DNA from: Simplicispira psychrophila DSM 11588
GTDB taxonomy: Bacteria; Pseudomonadota; Gammaproteobacteria; Burkholderiales; Burkholderiaceae_C
Length of the DNA stretch: 64,000 nucleotides
Reading direction: 5' to 3'
NCBI RefSeq assembly: GCF_000688255.1
Contig: NZ_JHYS01000001.1
Span: 372,001 to 436,000, forward strand
In this document: piece by piece, positions 17,480-26,739 of the stretch
Layout of the letters: each line of letters opens with the position of its first letter
Position numbering within the stretch: position 1 is the stretch's first letter
Translations under genes and position numbers: made by a program
Notes under the pieces: generated by a model
Seen by the model: only the letters and a program-made list of their open reading frames with translations
Database searches by the model: none
What the model was told of the DNA's origin: nothing

Positions 17480-19675
17480 TTAAGCCGCCAAGCGCGACAA
17501 ATCGGCCACGCGGTTCATGGCGTTGTGCAGCACCGTCAGCAGGCCCTGGCGGTTCAGGCGCAAATCGAGCTGCTCGGCGTTGACCATCACATCGTCAAAA
17601 AACGCATCGACTGGCGCGCGCAGCACCGCCAGGGTTTGCAGGCTGGCGGTGTAGTCGCCGGCTGCAAACTGTGCATTGGCTTCGGGCACAAAGCGCTGCA
17701 GCGCAGCAAACAGATCTTGCTCGGCCTGCTCTTGCAGCAGGTCGGGGTTGACGTGGGCATCGACCGCACCGGCTTTTTTCAGGATATTGCCAACGCGCTT
17801 GTTGGCGGCGGCCAAGGCCGGCGCCTCGGGCAAAGCGGCAAAGGCGCGCACCGCCGCCAATTGCTTTTGCACCAGCGACAGCCGTTGTGGACGCAGTGCC
17901 AGCACGGCATCGACCTCTTGCGCGCTGTAGCCCTGCTCGCGCAGGCTGCCGGCGAGGCGGTCGTAGATGAAATCGGCCAGTGCCGCTAACGCAGCGGGCG
18001 CGTCTTCAATCTTGTCGCCAAACGCGGGCGCGGCGCTGGCCAGCAGGGCCGTGACGTCCAGTGGCAGGTCTTTTTCCACCAACATGCGAATCACGCCCAG
18101 CGCGTGGCGGCGCAGCGCAAACGGGTCGCGGTCGCCGGTGGGCAGGTTGCCAATGCCGAACATGCCGACCAGGGTTTCCAGCTTGTCGGCCAGCGCCACC
18201 ACCATGCCGACATTTTGGCGCGGCAGGGTGTCCCCGGCAAAACGCGGCTTGTAGTGGTCTTCAATGGCAAAGGCGACATCGTCGGGCAGACCGTCGTTGA
18301 CGGCGTAATAACCGCCCATCACGCCTTGCAGCTCCGGGAACTCGCCCACCATATCGGTGAGCAAATCGGTCTTGGCCAGCAGCGCGGCGTTGTCCACACA
18401 GGTCAGCAGGTAGTCCTGCACAATCTCGGCGTCCTGCGTGCCGTCCACTTGGTGGCGCTCGGCCAGCGCCTCGAACAAAGGCACCGCAATGGCGTGGGCG
18501 ATGGCGCGTACACGCTTCACGCGCTCGCCCTGGGTGCCCAATTTGTTGTGATAAACGACTTTATCGAGTTGTTCAACGCGGCTGTGCAGCGTCTTTTTGC
18601 GGTCTTGGTCGAAAAAGAATTTGGCATCGGCCAGGCGCGGGCGCACCACGCGCTCGTTGCCGCCAATCACCAGGCTCGCGTCATCCGGCGTGATGTTGCT
18701 GACCACCAAGAACTGGTGCGTCAACTGGCCGTCGGCGTCCAGCAGCGGGAAGTATTTTTGATTGGCCTTCATCGTCAAAATCAGGCACTCGGGCGGCACG
18801 CCCAAGAACTCTTTTTCAAACGCGCAGGTCAGCACATTCGGCCGTTCCACCAGCGCCGTCACTTCGTCCAGCAGCGCGGCGTCGTCAATCGGGCGCACGC
18901 CGTTGCCGATCTGGGCGGCGGCGGCGGTCAGCTGGCGCACGATGTCAGCGCGGCGCTCGGTGAACGAGGCAATCACTGCGCCTTCATTGGCCAACTGACC
19001 GGCGTAGCTGTCGGCATCGCGCAGCACCACCGGCGACACCGTGGCTTCAAAGCGGTGGCCTTGGGTTTGGTTGCTGGCGCTCAATCCCAGCGCCTTGACT
19101 GGCACCACGGTAGCGCCGTGCAGCGCCACCAAGCCGTGTGCCGGGCGCACAAAGTGCACGCTGCTCCAGCCGGGCTGCTCGCAGTTGCTTTGCAGCTGGT
19201 AGTTCATCACCTTGGGAATCGGCAGCTTGGCCAGTGCTTCAAGCAGGGCCTTTTGCAGGCCGTCTTGCAGGCTGGCGCCGGGCTGGACGCTGTTGTAGAA
19301 CAGCGCTTCGGCCTTGCCGTCCGGGGCGCGTTGCAGCGCCGCGACCAGCGCGACAGCGTCGGACACATCGGCACCGAGGGCGGCCAGCTTTTTCAGCAGC
19401 GCCGGACTGGCGTTGCCGCTGGCGTCCAGGCCGACGGCGACGGGCATCAGCTTTTGCTGCACCGTGCGGTCGGCGGCGCGCGCAGCGACAGCGGTGATGT
19501 GCGCAGCCAAACGGCGCGGCGTGGCGTAGGCCGTCACCACCGAGGCGGCGGTCGCCAAGCCTTGGACCTGGAGTTGCTCGGCCAGCACGTTGGCAAAGGC
19601 CTCACCGAGTTTTTGCAACACCTTGGGCGGCAGTTCTTCAACAAACAGTTCAACGAGAAGATTTTGGGTGGTCAT
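17480..19675 (-). CDS. glyS: Glycyl-tRNA synthetase beta subunit
   Basis: GlyS is the tRNA-binding subunit of the alpha2beta2 bacterial glycyl-tRNA synthetase. The 731-residue protein begins NLLVELFVEELPPKVLQKLGEAF, the canonical start, and contains FVRPAHGLVALHG, ECLILTMKANQKYFPLLD, RVVRPRLADAKFFFDQDRKKTL and GNLPTGDRDPFALRR, all conserved in the family. The C-terminal anticodon-binding-like region (residues 590-720) includes FFDDVMVNAE. Its start lies 22 bases after the glyQ stop, as in most Burkholderiales. Confidence 0.97.
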   Translation of the reverse strand: MTTQNLLVELFVEELPPKVLQKLGEAFANVLAEQLQVQGLATAASVVTAYATPRRLAAHITAVAARAADRTVQQKLMPVAVGLDASGNASPALLKKLAALGADVSDAVALVAALQRAPDGKAEALFYNSVQPGASLQDGLQKALLEALAKLPIPKVMNYQLQSNCEQPGWSSVHFVRPAHGLVALHGATVVPVKALGLSASNQTQGHRFEATVSPVVLRDADSYAGQLANEGAVIASFTERRADIVRQLTAAAAQIGNGVRPIDDAALLDEVTALVERPNVLTCAFEKEFLGVPPECLILTMKANQKYFPLLDADGQLTHQFLVVSNITPDDASLVIGGNERVVRPRLADAKFFFDQDRKKTLHSRVEQLDKVVYHNKLGTQGERVKRVRAIAHAIAVPLFEALAERHQVDGTQDAEIVQDYLLTCVDNAALLAKTDLLTDMVGEFPELQGVMGGYYAVNDGLPDDVAFAIEDHYKPRFAGDTLPRQNVGMVVALADKLETLVGMFGIGNLPTGDRDPFALRRHALGVIRMLVEKDLPLDVTALLASAAPAFGDKIEDAPAALAALADFIYDRLAGSLREQGYSAQEVDAVLALRPQRLSLVQKQLAAVRAFAALPEAPALAAANKRVGNILKKAGAVDAHVNPDLLQEQAEQDLFAALQRFVPEANAQFAAGDYTASLQTLAVLRAPVDAFFDDVMVNAEQLDLRLNRQGLLTVLHNAMNRVADLSRLAA

Positions 19676-19696
19676 GTGTGTGTCTCTTACTGCGCT

Positions 19697-20656
19697 TCAG
19701 GCGGCTTTTTTCTGGGCGGTCTGTGCGGACTGCGCTTTGGCCAGCTCGGCCAGCACTTCGTCGGCCCAGGCGCGTGGCGCCATCGGAAAGCCCAAGCGTG
19801 CGCGGCTGTCGAGGTAGCTTTTGGCCACGGCGCGCGCCATGTTGCGGATGCGGCCAATGTAGGCAGCGCGCTCGGTGACAGAAATCGCACCGCGTGCGTC
19901 CAGCAGGTTGAAGCTGTGCGCAGCCTTCAAAACTTGCTCGTAGGCCGGCAACGCCAGTTGTTCGGCAATCAGGTGCTGCGCTTGCTTTTCGTGCGCGGCA
20001 AAGGCGGTGAACAAGAAATCGGCATCGGCGTGCTCAAAGTTGTAGGTCGATTGCTCGACCTCGTTTTGCTTGTAGACGTCGCCGTAAGTCAGCTTCGTGC
20101 CATCGGCGCCTTCCGTCCACACCAGGTTGTAGACGTTGTCCACGCCTTGCAGGTACATCGCCAAGCGCTCTAGGCCGTAGGTGATTTCGCCGGTCGCCGG
20201 TTTGCAGTCGATGCCGCCGACCTGCTGGAAATAGGTGAACTGTGTCACTTCCATGCCGTTCAGCCAAACCTCCCAGCCCAAGCCCCACGCGCCCAGCGTT
20301 GGGTTTTCCCAGTCGTCTTCGACGAAGCGGATGTCGTTCTTTTTCAAATCGAAGCCAAGCGCTTCGAGGCTGCCTAAATACAGCTCCAAGATGTTGGCCG
20401 GCGCGGGTTTCAGCACCACTTGGTATTGGTAGTAATGCTGCAAACGGTTGGGGTTTTCGCCGTAGCGGCCATCCTTGGGACGGCGGCTGGGCTGGACGTA
20501 GGCGGCCTTCCACGGCTCGGGGCCGATGGCGCGCAAAAAGGTCGCGGTGTGCGAGGTGCCGGCGCCGACTTCCATGTCGTAAGGCTGCAAAAGTGCGCAG
20601 CCCTGGGCGTCCCAGTAGGTCTGCAGTTTCAGGATGATTTGTTGGAATGTGAGCAT
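19697..20656 (-). CDS. glyQ: Glycyl-tRNA synthetase alpha subunit
   Basis: GlyQ is the catalytic subunit that adenylates glycine and charges tRNA-Gly together with GlyS. The 319-residue protein starts [20 protein letters not shown] and includes [75 protein letters not shown] and [13 protein letters not shown], which are the class II core motifs. An upstream in-frame extension to 20722 is not family-like. Upstream lie 344 bases that hold repeats but no gene. Confidence 0.97.
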   Translation of the reverse strand: MLTFQQIILKLQTYWDAQGCALLQPYDMEVGAGTSHTATFLRAIGPEPWKAAYVQPSRRPKDGRYGENPNRLQHYYQYQVVLKPAPANILELYLGSLEALGFDLKKNDIRFVEDDWENPTLGAWGLGWEVWLNGMEVTQFTYFQQVGGIDCKPATGEITYGLERLAMYLQGVDNVYNLVWTEGADGTKLTYGDVYKQNEVEQSTYNFEHADADFLFTAFAAHEKQAQHLIAEQLALPAYEQVLKAAHSFNLLDARGAISVTERAAYIGRIRNMARAVAKSYLDSRARLGFPMAPRAWADEVLAELAKAQSAQTAQKKAA

Positions 20657-21000
20657 GGCTTTTTCAGGACACGCGCCAGGCCAATCCTGGGCGGACAGTA
20701 AAGGAGCGCGCAGCGCGCGCAAAAAGAGATTTTAAGGGGCACCTGCGGCGAGAGATTCTGGGGACAAGGGCAGCGCCCACAAATCAAAATTAATAGCTAG
20801 CACCGCACGCATCTAAACACTTTTAATCACTAAATCATCTAAAACCCTTTAAATACGTGCGGTAGTAGCTCACTTTTTAATATAGCTAGAGCACTCTGTC
20901 GGGTTACGCCCTTTGGGCTAACCCGACCTACGAATAAAGCCTGCAGCACCGCGCATCCCTAAAATGCCCACCACCCCAGCCACACCCCACGGAGCACCGC
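20657..21000. other. Gene-free spacer between glyQ and the SPFH gene, filled with repeats
   Basis: No coding frame is convincing here. From 20787 to about 20880 it is AT-rich and holds two partial, oppositely oriented relatives of the 50-bp dispersed element: TTAATAGCTAGCACCGCACG near 20790, and its inverted partner ending GTGCGGTAGTAGCT near 20870. At 20897-20932 lies a copy of a different palindromic repeat. Promoters for both divergent genes must be here, but I see no unambiguous -35/-10 pair. Confidence 0.6.
20897..20932. repeat. Palindromic GTCGGGTTA/TAACCCGAC repeat, copy A
   Basis: Thirty-six bases run TGTCGGGTTACGCCC, TTT, GGGCTAACCCGACCTACG, an imperfect hairpin. It is identical in sequence to copy C at 22185-22220. 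Repeats of this type are scattered in many proteobacterial genomes, often after or between genes. Confidence 0.85.
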
Positions 21001-22113
21001 ATGAGTCTGATGAATTTCATTACTAAGCAACTAATTGAAGTCATCGAGTGGACGGACGACTCGCGCGATACGCTGTCGTACCGCTGGCCCGACGAGGACA
21101 AGGAAATCAAAAACGGCGCACAACTCATCGTGCGCGAGTCGCAGCAGGTGCAGTTTGTCTCTGCCGGCCAGTTTGCTGACCTGTTCCAGCCCGGCAAGTA
21201 CAGCCTGACCACCGAAAATATCCCCCTCCTGTCCACCCTGCGCGGCTGGAAATACGGCTTCCAGTCGCCCTTCAAATGCGACGTGTATTACCTCAATACA
21301 CGCCTGTTCACCGGCAACAAATGGGGCACCTCCAACCCGGTGATGATGCGCGACAAGGACTTTGGCGTGGTGCGCCTGCGCGCCTTTGGCTCCTACGATT
21401 TCCGCATTGTCGAAGCGCCCAAGTTCTTGAAAGAAGTCGCTGGCACCGACCAAAATTTCCGCCTCGACGAGTTTGCCGACACCATGCGCTCGCGCATCGT
21501 CAGCGTGTTTACCGAAGCCTTGGCGCGCGCCCAGGTCCCGGCGCTGGACGTGGCCACGCGCTACTCGGAAATGGGTGAGGCGCTGCTGCAGCTGATCAAC
21601 CCGGCCATGCGCGAGAAGTACGGCCTGGAGATCACCACCTTCCTGCTGGAAAACGTCTCGGTGCCACCCGAGGTCGAGCAGGCCATCGACAAGCGCTCTA
21701 GCATGGGCGTGATTGGCAACCTGAACGATTACGTCAAATACCAGATGGGCCAGGCCATGACCGCTGGCGGTGACGCCAGCACTGCCGCCACCCTGCCGGC
21801 CACCATGGCTATGGGCTTTGGCATGGCGCAAGAGATGATGCGCAGCATGCAGTCCGGTGGCCAAGGCCAAGCGGCAGGTAGTTCGGCGCCGCACGACCCA
21901 TTCGCGCCCCCAGCCGCCAGCGCACCGGCGCCAGCCGCTGCACCTGCCAGCGCGGCCCCGCAAGTGCTGACGCCGGCCCAAGCCGCGCAGGCGCTGGGCG
22001 TATCGGAAGCAGACGTCATGACCGAGATCACCGCTGGCAACCTGAAGGCTCGCCAAATTGGCAGCCAGTGGCGCATTGCGCAAAGCGCGCTGGACGAGTT
22101 TTTGCGCGGATAA
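21001..22113 (+). CDS. SPFH/YdjI-like protein with C-terminal helix-turn-helix (excisionase-like) domain
   Basis: The first 260 residues of this 370-residue protein match the SPFH 'virion core/YdjI-like' group: MSLMNFITKQLIEVIEWTDD, VRESQQVQFVSAGQFADLFQPGKYSLTTENIP, and ITTFLLENVSVPPEVEQAIDKR. An Ala/Pro/Met-rich linker (about 265-325) follows. The last 50 residues (LTPAQAAQALGVSEADVM, NLKARQIGSQWRIAQSALDEFL) look like an excisionase/MerR-type winged helix, as seen in many 'SPFH plus binding module' proteins. In Bacillus, YdjI is localised to membranes together with a zinc-ribbon membrane protein, YdjG; the next gene here is of that kind. Confidence 0.8.
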   Translation: MSLMNFITKQLIEVIEWTDDSRDTLSYRWPDEDKEIKNGAQLIVRESQQVQFVSAGQFADLFQPGKYSLTTENIPLLSTLRGWKYGFQSPFKCDVYYLNTRLFTGNKWGTSNPVMMRDKDFGVVRLRAFGSYDFRIVEAPKFLKEVAGTDQNFRLDEFADTMRSRIVSVFTEALARAQVPALDVATRYSEMGEALLQLINPAMREKYGLEITTFLLENVSVPPEVEQAIDKRSSMGVIGNLNDYVKYQMGQAMTAGGDASTAATLPATMAMGFGMAQEMMRSMQSGGQGQAAGSSAPHDPFAPPAASAPAPAAAPASAAPQVLTPAQAAQALGVSEADVMTEITAGNLKARQIGSQWRIAQSALDEFLRG

Positions 22114-22131
22114 AACGCAGCTACGCTACCT

Positions 22132-22163
22132 CGTAGGTCGGGTTAGCGCAGCGTAACCCGACA
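22132..22163. repeat. Palindromic GTCGGGTTA/TAACCCGAC repeat, copy B
   Basis: Thirty-two bases run CGTAGGTCGGGTTAGCGC, AGCGTAACCCGACA. It is in the opposite orientation to copy C and has a GCGC core in place of the GCCCTTTGGGC core. It lies 18 bases after the SPFH stop codon. Confidence 0.85.
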
Positions 22164-22184
22164 TTCTCAGCACCCCAGAGCACC

Positions 22185-22220
22185 TGTCGGGTTACGCCCT
22201 TTGGGCTAACCCGACCTACG
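22185..22220. repeat. Palindromic GTCGGGTTA/TAACCCGAC repeat, copy C
   Basis: Thirty-six bases identical to copy A at 20897-20932. Together with copy B it forms a larger inverted pair separated by 21 bases, so the SPFH gene is bracketed by this repeat family. Confidence 0.85.
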
Positions 22221-22240
22221 GGCTCAAGTCATCGCCTCAC

Positions 22241-23374
22241 ATGCCACCCTCCACCACCACCATCCCGCCACCCGCCCAGCCGGCGATGGTCAAAAAGCAC
22301 CCCTGCCCGGAGTGCGGCGCCAACCTGGAATGGAGCGCAACACGCCAGTCGCTGCAATGCCCGTACTGCGGCACGCTGGTGCCGTGGTCGGACGAGCAAC
22401 GCGAGCAGTTGGGCAGCGAAGTGGCAGAGCAAGACCTGCAAGCGGCTCTGCGCAACCCCAGCGCCGGGCGCGGCTGGGGCCAAGAGCGGCGCGAGGTCCA
22501 GTGCCAAAACTGCCAGGCGATTTCGGTGTTTGTCGATGGCCGGGTGGCGCAGCGCTGCGACTTTTGCGGCTCGCCGGCCATCGTGGCGCACGAGGAGCGC
22601 AACGACGCCATCACGCCACAAAGCATCCTGCCGTTCAAGATCAGCGACGGCCAGGTGCGCGAGCGTATCCGCCAGTGGTATGGCTCGCGCTGGTTTGCGC
22701 CCAACAAGCTCAAAAACGCCGCGCTGACCGACACGCTGCGCGGCGCCTACCTGCCCTATTGGACGTTTGACGCCCATGTCGATGCCAGCTGGCAGGCCGA
22801 TGCCGGTTATTACTACTACGTCACCGAGCAGTACCGCGACAGCAACGGCAATACGCAAACCCGCCAAGTGCGTCAGGTGCGCTGGGAGAGGGCGTCGGGT
22901 GATTTAAAACATTTCTTTGACGATGAATTAGTGCCCGGCACCGTCGGCGTGCATGAAAAGCTGCTGCGCCAAATCGAGCCGTTCCCGACCACCACCGACC
23001 TACAGCCGTACACGCCCGAATTTGTGCGCGGCTGGACGGTGGAGCGCTATCAGATCGACCTGGGCCGCGCCGCCCAGCGCAACGAAAAAGACATGGACGC
23101 GCAGGTGCAGCAGCTGTGCTCGGCCCAAGTGCCTGGCGACACCCAGCGCAACCTGCGCGTGCAGTGCCAGTACCAAGGCCGCACCTTCAAGCACATCCTG
23201 GTGCCGGTGTGGCTGGTCGGTTACACCTACGGGCGCACAACCTATCAGGTAGTGGCCAATGGCTACACCGGCACCATCGCCGGTGAGCAGCCGTACAGCT
23301 GGGTCAAGATTTTCTTCACCGCGCTGCTGGTGATCAGCGTGATAGCGCTGGTGCTGGCGGGCTCAGGGCGCTGA
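22241..23374 (+). CDS. Double zinc-ribbon protein with C-terminal membrane anchor (YdjG-like)
   Basis: The 377-residue protein has two zinc-ribbon modules. The first is CPECGA...CPYCG (about residues 22-45) and the second CQNC...CDFCG (about 88-111). A domain with YLPYWTFDAHVDASWQADAGYYYYVTE follows, then LVPVWLVGYTYG, and a C-terminal hydrophobic helix (VKIFFTALLVISVIALVLAG). Proteins of this layout are often labelled 'primosomal/TFIIB-like zinc ribbon', but the membrane tail fits the Bacillus YdjG type better. The neighbouring SPFH gene supports a shared membrane-associated role, perhaps envelope stress; that role is inference. Confidence 0.7.
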   Translation: MPPSTTTIPPPAQPAMVKKHPCPECGANLEWSATRQSLQCPYCGTLVPWSDEQREQLGSEVAEQDLQAALRNPSAGRGWGQERREVQCQNCQAISVFVDGRVAQRCDFCGSPAIVAHEERNDAITPQSILPFKISDGQVRERIRQWYGSRWFAPNKLKNAALTDTLRGAYLPYWTFDAHVDASWQADAGYYYYVTEQYRDSNGNTQTRQVRQVRWERASGDLKHFFDDELVPGTVGVHEKLLRQIEPFPTTTDLQPYTPEFVRGWTVERYQIDLGRAAQRNEKDMDAQVQQLCSAQVPGDTQRNLRVQCQYQGRTFKHILVPVWLVGYTYGRTTYQVVANGYTGTIAGEQPYSWVKIFFTALLVISVIALVLAGSGR

Positions 23375-23397
23375 GTGCCTCACACCAGCACCACCAA

Positions 23398-25404
23398 TCA
23401 CGGCAAATCGCGGCTTGGATCGGGCGTCGTGGCATCGCGCGGGCCGATCTGGCCGAGGCGGCTTCTCAAAGACTGCGGCTGGCCGGTCAAGATGGCGGCG
23501 TAGTTGGTGGTGTTGGACAGCACCTTCTTGACGTAGTCGCGCGTTTCAGCAAACGGCACGTTCTCGGCCCAGATGGCAGCGTCCAGCACCGGGCCGTTGC
23601 GCCAGTTGCGCGGGCGCCCGGGGCCGGCGTTGTAGGCTGCGGCGGCCATCGGCATGGAACCGGCAAAGTCGTCCAGCGCCAGCTTGAGGTATGCCGTGCC
23701 GATGGTGATGTTGGTGTCGCGGTCGTTCAACTGCGCCGGCGTGAAGCTGGTCAGGCCGATTTTTTTGGCCGTCCAGCGCGCCGTCGCCGGCATCACCTGC
23801 ATCAGGCCCGAGGCACCCACGCCCGAGCGCGCATCCATGATGAAGCGGCTTTCCTGGCGGATCAGGCCGTAAACGTAAGCCGGGTCCAGGCCAATGGTCT
23901 GGCTGCGCGCCACCACCGTGCTTTGGTAGGGCATCGGAAAGCGCTGCGTGTAATCAAACACGGTTTTGGTGCGCTCGCTGGTGTTGATGCAGCGATCCCA
24001 GACCTCGCGCTGGCAAGCCAAGTCGGCGGCAGCCAGCAATTCACGCTCGCTCATGCCACCTGGGTTGTGCAGGTTGGTGGCGTAGTTCCACTCACGCACG
24101 CCCTCACTGCGCAGGCCGATGGCAATGGCGTACAAGGCGCGGTTCAGCGCCGGGTTGGCACGCACCAAGGCCTTTTCCTGGGTGGTGAGCGGCGCGGGCG
24201 CCGGTGGCACCGTGATGCGTTGGCCCAGATCTTCCAGCGCCAGCTGCTCATAAAAGCCGCGCTGGCTGGCAATGCCCTGCAGCAGCAGCTGCGCCTCGGC
24301 GCGCTGCTCGTCGCCCGGCCGATCCTGCAACAGGGCATGTGCCCTCCAGTACGCCCAGGTGCTGTCCTGGCGTGCTTCGGCGCTCATGGCATTGATGGTT
24401 TTGCTCACCGTTTTCCACTCGCCGGCGCGCAGGGCGGCGCGCACTTTCCAGCCCAGCAGGTCGTCGTTCAGGTCCGCGTCCTTGGCCACTTTCTTGAAGT
24501 AGTCCATGGCCGTGGGCGAGAGGCGAAACGCCGCCTGCTTGCCGATCACGCCCCAGGTCCAGTTGCGTTCTTCGGGCGTCAGCTGGCCGCCCCATTTGTT
24601 CTCCAGCAGACTGGCCGCGCCGTCGGGGTCGCTGCTGGCCAGGCGGATCAGCCCCAACACCATCAGCTCCTGGCGCTGGCGCGTTGGCGCCGTGGCGCGG
24701 CTGTGCAGAAATTTCAGCGGGTTGCTGCTCAACTCAATCAGCTGCGGCAGCATGTCGGGCGCCACGATGGTGATGGCGTTGCGCGCTGCGCGCACACGGT
24801 TGGCCTCCACCGCCAGGCGCGCCTTGCGCCAGACATCCAGCGCTGGCAGCTGGCGCGCAGTAAACAGCTCGCCCGCCGCGTAGGTGCAGCCATCGTCGCC
24901 CTCGCGCTGGGCATACCAGTTGTCGCGCACCTGCGCCACCGCAGCCGCCGGCATGGCGGCGCCCATGTTCTCGATGGTCAGGGCGTAGCAGCGCACCTCA
25001 CGGTCATCCGACATACGGTAATACGGGTGCTGCGCGGCAAAGCGGCCCCAGTCGCGCCGCTGGCCAAGCAACAGCAGCCAGTCATTGCGCAGGCGGTCTT
25101 CCTGGTAACTGCCGGCATAGCGCTGCAAGAAGGCGGATACTTCGGCGTCGCTGGCTTCGCCCAAACGCAGGCGCAGCTCCCAGTACGCAGCCCACGGTTC
25201 CAGTGCATGGCCGCGCGCGCCGGGCAGCAGCAAGCTGAGCTTTTTGCGATCCAACTTGCGAAACGCCTGTTGCATCTCGACCAGGGTGGCATCGCCCTGG
25301 GCTGGTGCTGTAGGCTGCGCAGCAACCTGGGCGGACAAGGGAAAAGCGGCGGTGGCGAGCACGGCACACGCCGCCAGTGGTGTCAAAATCTTGAGCAATT
25401 GCAT
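23398..25404 (-). CDS. slt: Soluble lytic murein transglycosylase (Slt70-like)
   Basis: The enzyme cleaves peptidoglycan between MurNAc and GlcNAc, forming 1,6-anhydro ends, in the periplasm. The 668-residue protein has a signal peptide (MQLLKILTPLAACAVLATAAFPLSAQ), a long alpha-superhelical region, and a C-terminal SLT domain. In that domain ESRF (catalytic Glu), GLMQVMPATA and AAAYNAGPGRPRNW are intact. The start ATG 25404 gives a clean signal peptide, but no Shine-Dalgarno is visible. It is divergent from the 5-formyltetrahydrofolate cyclo-ligase gene with only 14 bases between starts. Confidence 0.9.
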   Translation of the reverse strand: MQLLKILTPLAACAVLATAAFPLSAQVAAQPTAPAQGDATLVEMQQAFRKLDRKKLSLLLPGARGHALEPWAAYWELRLRLGEASDAEVSAFLQRYAGSYQEDRLRNDWLLLLGQRRDWGRFAAQHPYYRMSDDREVRCYALTIENMGAAMPAAAVAQVRDNWYAQREGDDGCTYAAGELFTARQLPALDVWRKARLAVEANRVRAARNAITIVAPDMLPQLIELSSNPLKFLHSRATAPTRQRQELMVLGLIRLASSDPDGAASLLENKWGGQLTPEERNWTWGVIGKQAAFRLSPTAMDYFKKVAKDADLNDDLLGWKVRAALRAGEWKTVSKTINAMSAEARQDSTWAYWRAHALLQDRPGDEQRAEAQLLLQGIASQRGFYEQLALEDLGQRITVPPAPAPLTTQEKALVRANPALNRALYAIAIGLRSEGVREWNYATNLHNPGGMSERELLAAADLACQREVWDRCINTSERTKTVFDYTQRFPMPYQSTVVARSQTIGLDPAYVYGLIRQESRFIMDARSGVGASGLMQVMPATARWTAKKIGLTSFTPAQLNDRDTNITIGTAYLKLALDDFAGSMPMAAAAYNAGPGRPRNWRNGPVLDAAIWAENVPFAETRDYVKKVLSNTTNYAAILTGQPQSLRSRLGQIGPRDATTPDPSRDLP

Positions 25405-25418
25405 GGGGGAATTATGTG

Positions 25419-25991
25419 ATGGACAAAGCAGCCCTGCGGAAAACACTGGTGCAACAGCGCCTGGACTTACCCGATCGCCTGGCACGCGCCGACCTGTTGC
25501 AGCAAATTTTGCGTATCTGGCTGGTACACCGCACGGACACCGTGATTGGCGCCTATTGGCCGATCAAAGGCGAGTTTGATCCACTGCCGGCACTGCACCG
25601 CTGGAAGGAAGACGGCGAGCTGCTGGACGAACCACAGCTGCGCCGCATTGGCCTGCCAGTAGTCAATAAACAGCACAAGACGCTGACCTTCCACGCCTGG
25701 TACCCCGGCTGCCCGATGGAAGAAGACGCCTACGGCATCCCCAAACCCAAAGACACCGAACTGATCGTGCCGACGCTGCTGTTTGTGCCCTGCGTTGGCT
25801 ACGCCGCCGGCGGCTACCGGCTGGGCTACGGCGGCGGCTTTTACGACCGCACCCTGGCCACGCTGCAGCCGAACCCCTTCACCGTCGGTCTGGGCTATAC
25901 CCACGGCTACCTGGACGATTTCACGCCCGAGCCGCACGATCTGCCGCTGGACGCCATCCTGAACGACAACGGTGTGGTCTGGCCGGTGTGA
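25419..25991 (+). CDS. 5-formyltetrahydrofolate cyclo-ligase
   Basis: This enzyme uses ATP to convert 5-formyltetrahydrofolate to 5,10-methenyltetrahydrofolate. The 190-residue protein starts MDKAALRKTLVQQRLDL with the basic Arg/Lys N-terminal motif, has VIGAYWPIKGEFDPLPAL, and the hallmark GYRLGYGGGFYDRTLA phosphate loop near residue 135. A GGGGGA lies about eight bases ahead of ATG 25419; an overlapping GTG at 25416 is equally possible. In many proteobacteria the gene lies near 6S RNA, which I do not see here. Confidence 0.9.
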   Translation: MDKAALRKTLVQQRLDLPDRLARADLLQQILRIWLVHRTDTVIGAYWPIKGEFDPLPALHRWKEDGELLDEPQLRRIGLPVVNKQHKTLTFHAWYPGCPMEEDAYGIPKPKDTELIVPTLLFVPCVGYAAGGYRLGYGGGFYDRTLATLQPNPFTVGLGYTHGYLDDFTPEPHDLPLDAILNDNGVVWPV

Positions 25992-26034
25992 CCGGGCGGC
26001 TCCGCGCAATCCATCCCTGAAAGGCAGGCCCGCC

Positions 26035-26718
26035 ATGCTCAAGCTGTATATCGGCAGTAAAAATTACTCGTCCTGGTCGCTGCGCCCCTGGCTGCTGATG
26101 CGCCAGACTGGGATTGCCTTTGATGAGGTGGTGGTGCGCTTTGACAGCTTTGCTGCCGACTCGCAGTTCAAGCGGACACTGCAGGGCATCAGCCCGACCG
26201 GCAAAGTGCCGGTGCTGGTCGATGGCGACCGGGTGGTGTGGGACACGTTGGCGATTGCCGAAACCCTGGCCGAACAATATCCGGACAAGCAGCTGTGGCC
26301 GCAGGACGCGCACGCCCGCGCCCAGGCGCGCAGCGTGGTGGCCGAAATGCACAGCGGCTTTACCGCGCTGCGCAGCGCCTGCCCGCAAAACATCGAAGCA
26401 CAGCTGCCGGACACCGGCGCCCTGCTCTGGCGCGACCAGCCCGCCGTGCGCGCCGACGTCGCCCGCTTGGTCGAGATGTGGAGCGCGCTGCTAGCGCAGC
26501 ACGGTGGCCCGATGCTGCTGGGCGACTTCAGCATTGCCGATGCGTTTTTTGCCCCGGTATGCATGCGCCTGGTGACCTATGCCCTGCCCGTGCCGGCACA
26601 CATTGGCGCCTACATCGACCGCGTGCGCGCCCTGCCGGCGATGCAGGACTGGATTGCCGGCGCACTGGCCGAGCAGGACTTTCGCGCTTTTGAGGAGCCG
26701 TACCGGCTACAGCGCTGA
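26035..26718 (+). CDS. Glutathione S-transferase family protein
   Basis: The 227-residue protein has an N-terminal thioredoxin-like domain beginning MLKLYIGSKNYSSWSLRPWLLM, in which the Ser pair after NY is in the position of the catalytic Ser/Cys of beta- and zeta-like GSTs. It also shows SPTGKVPVLVDGDRVVWDTLAIAETLAE, the glutathione-binding signature with cis-Pro and Asp/Thr. A helical C-terminal domain carries FSIADAFFAPVCMRL, the usual N-cap/hydrophobic staple. Substrate cannot be deduced. It follows the cyclo-ligase by 43 bases, with AGGCAGG upstream. Confidence 0.88.
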   Translation: MLKLYIGSKNYSSWSLRPWLLMRQTGIAFDEVVVRFDSFAADSQFKRTLQGISPTGKVPVLVDGDRVVWDTLAIAETLAEQYPDKQLWPQDAHARAQARSVVAEMHSGFTALRSACPQNIEAQLPDTGALLWRDQPAVRADVARLVEMWSALLAQHGGPMLLGDFSIADAFFAPVCMRLVTYALPVPAHIGAYIDRVRALPAMQDWIAGALAEQDFRAFEEPYRLQR

Positions 26719-26739
26719 GAGGACAGCGCGCCCTGCTTT

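Noticed and set aside
18104-20173. A 689-codon open frame antisense to glyS and glyQ
   Set aside because: It is the mirror of two well-supported synthetase genes in GC-rich DNA; its protein is rich in His, Gln, Gly and Arg without any domain.
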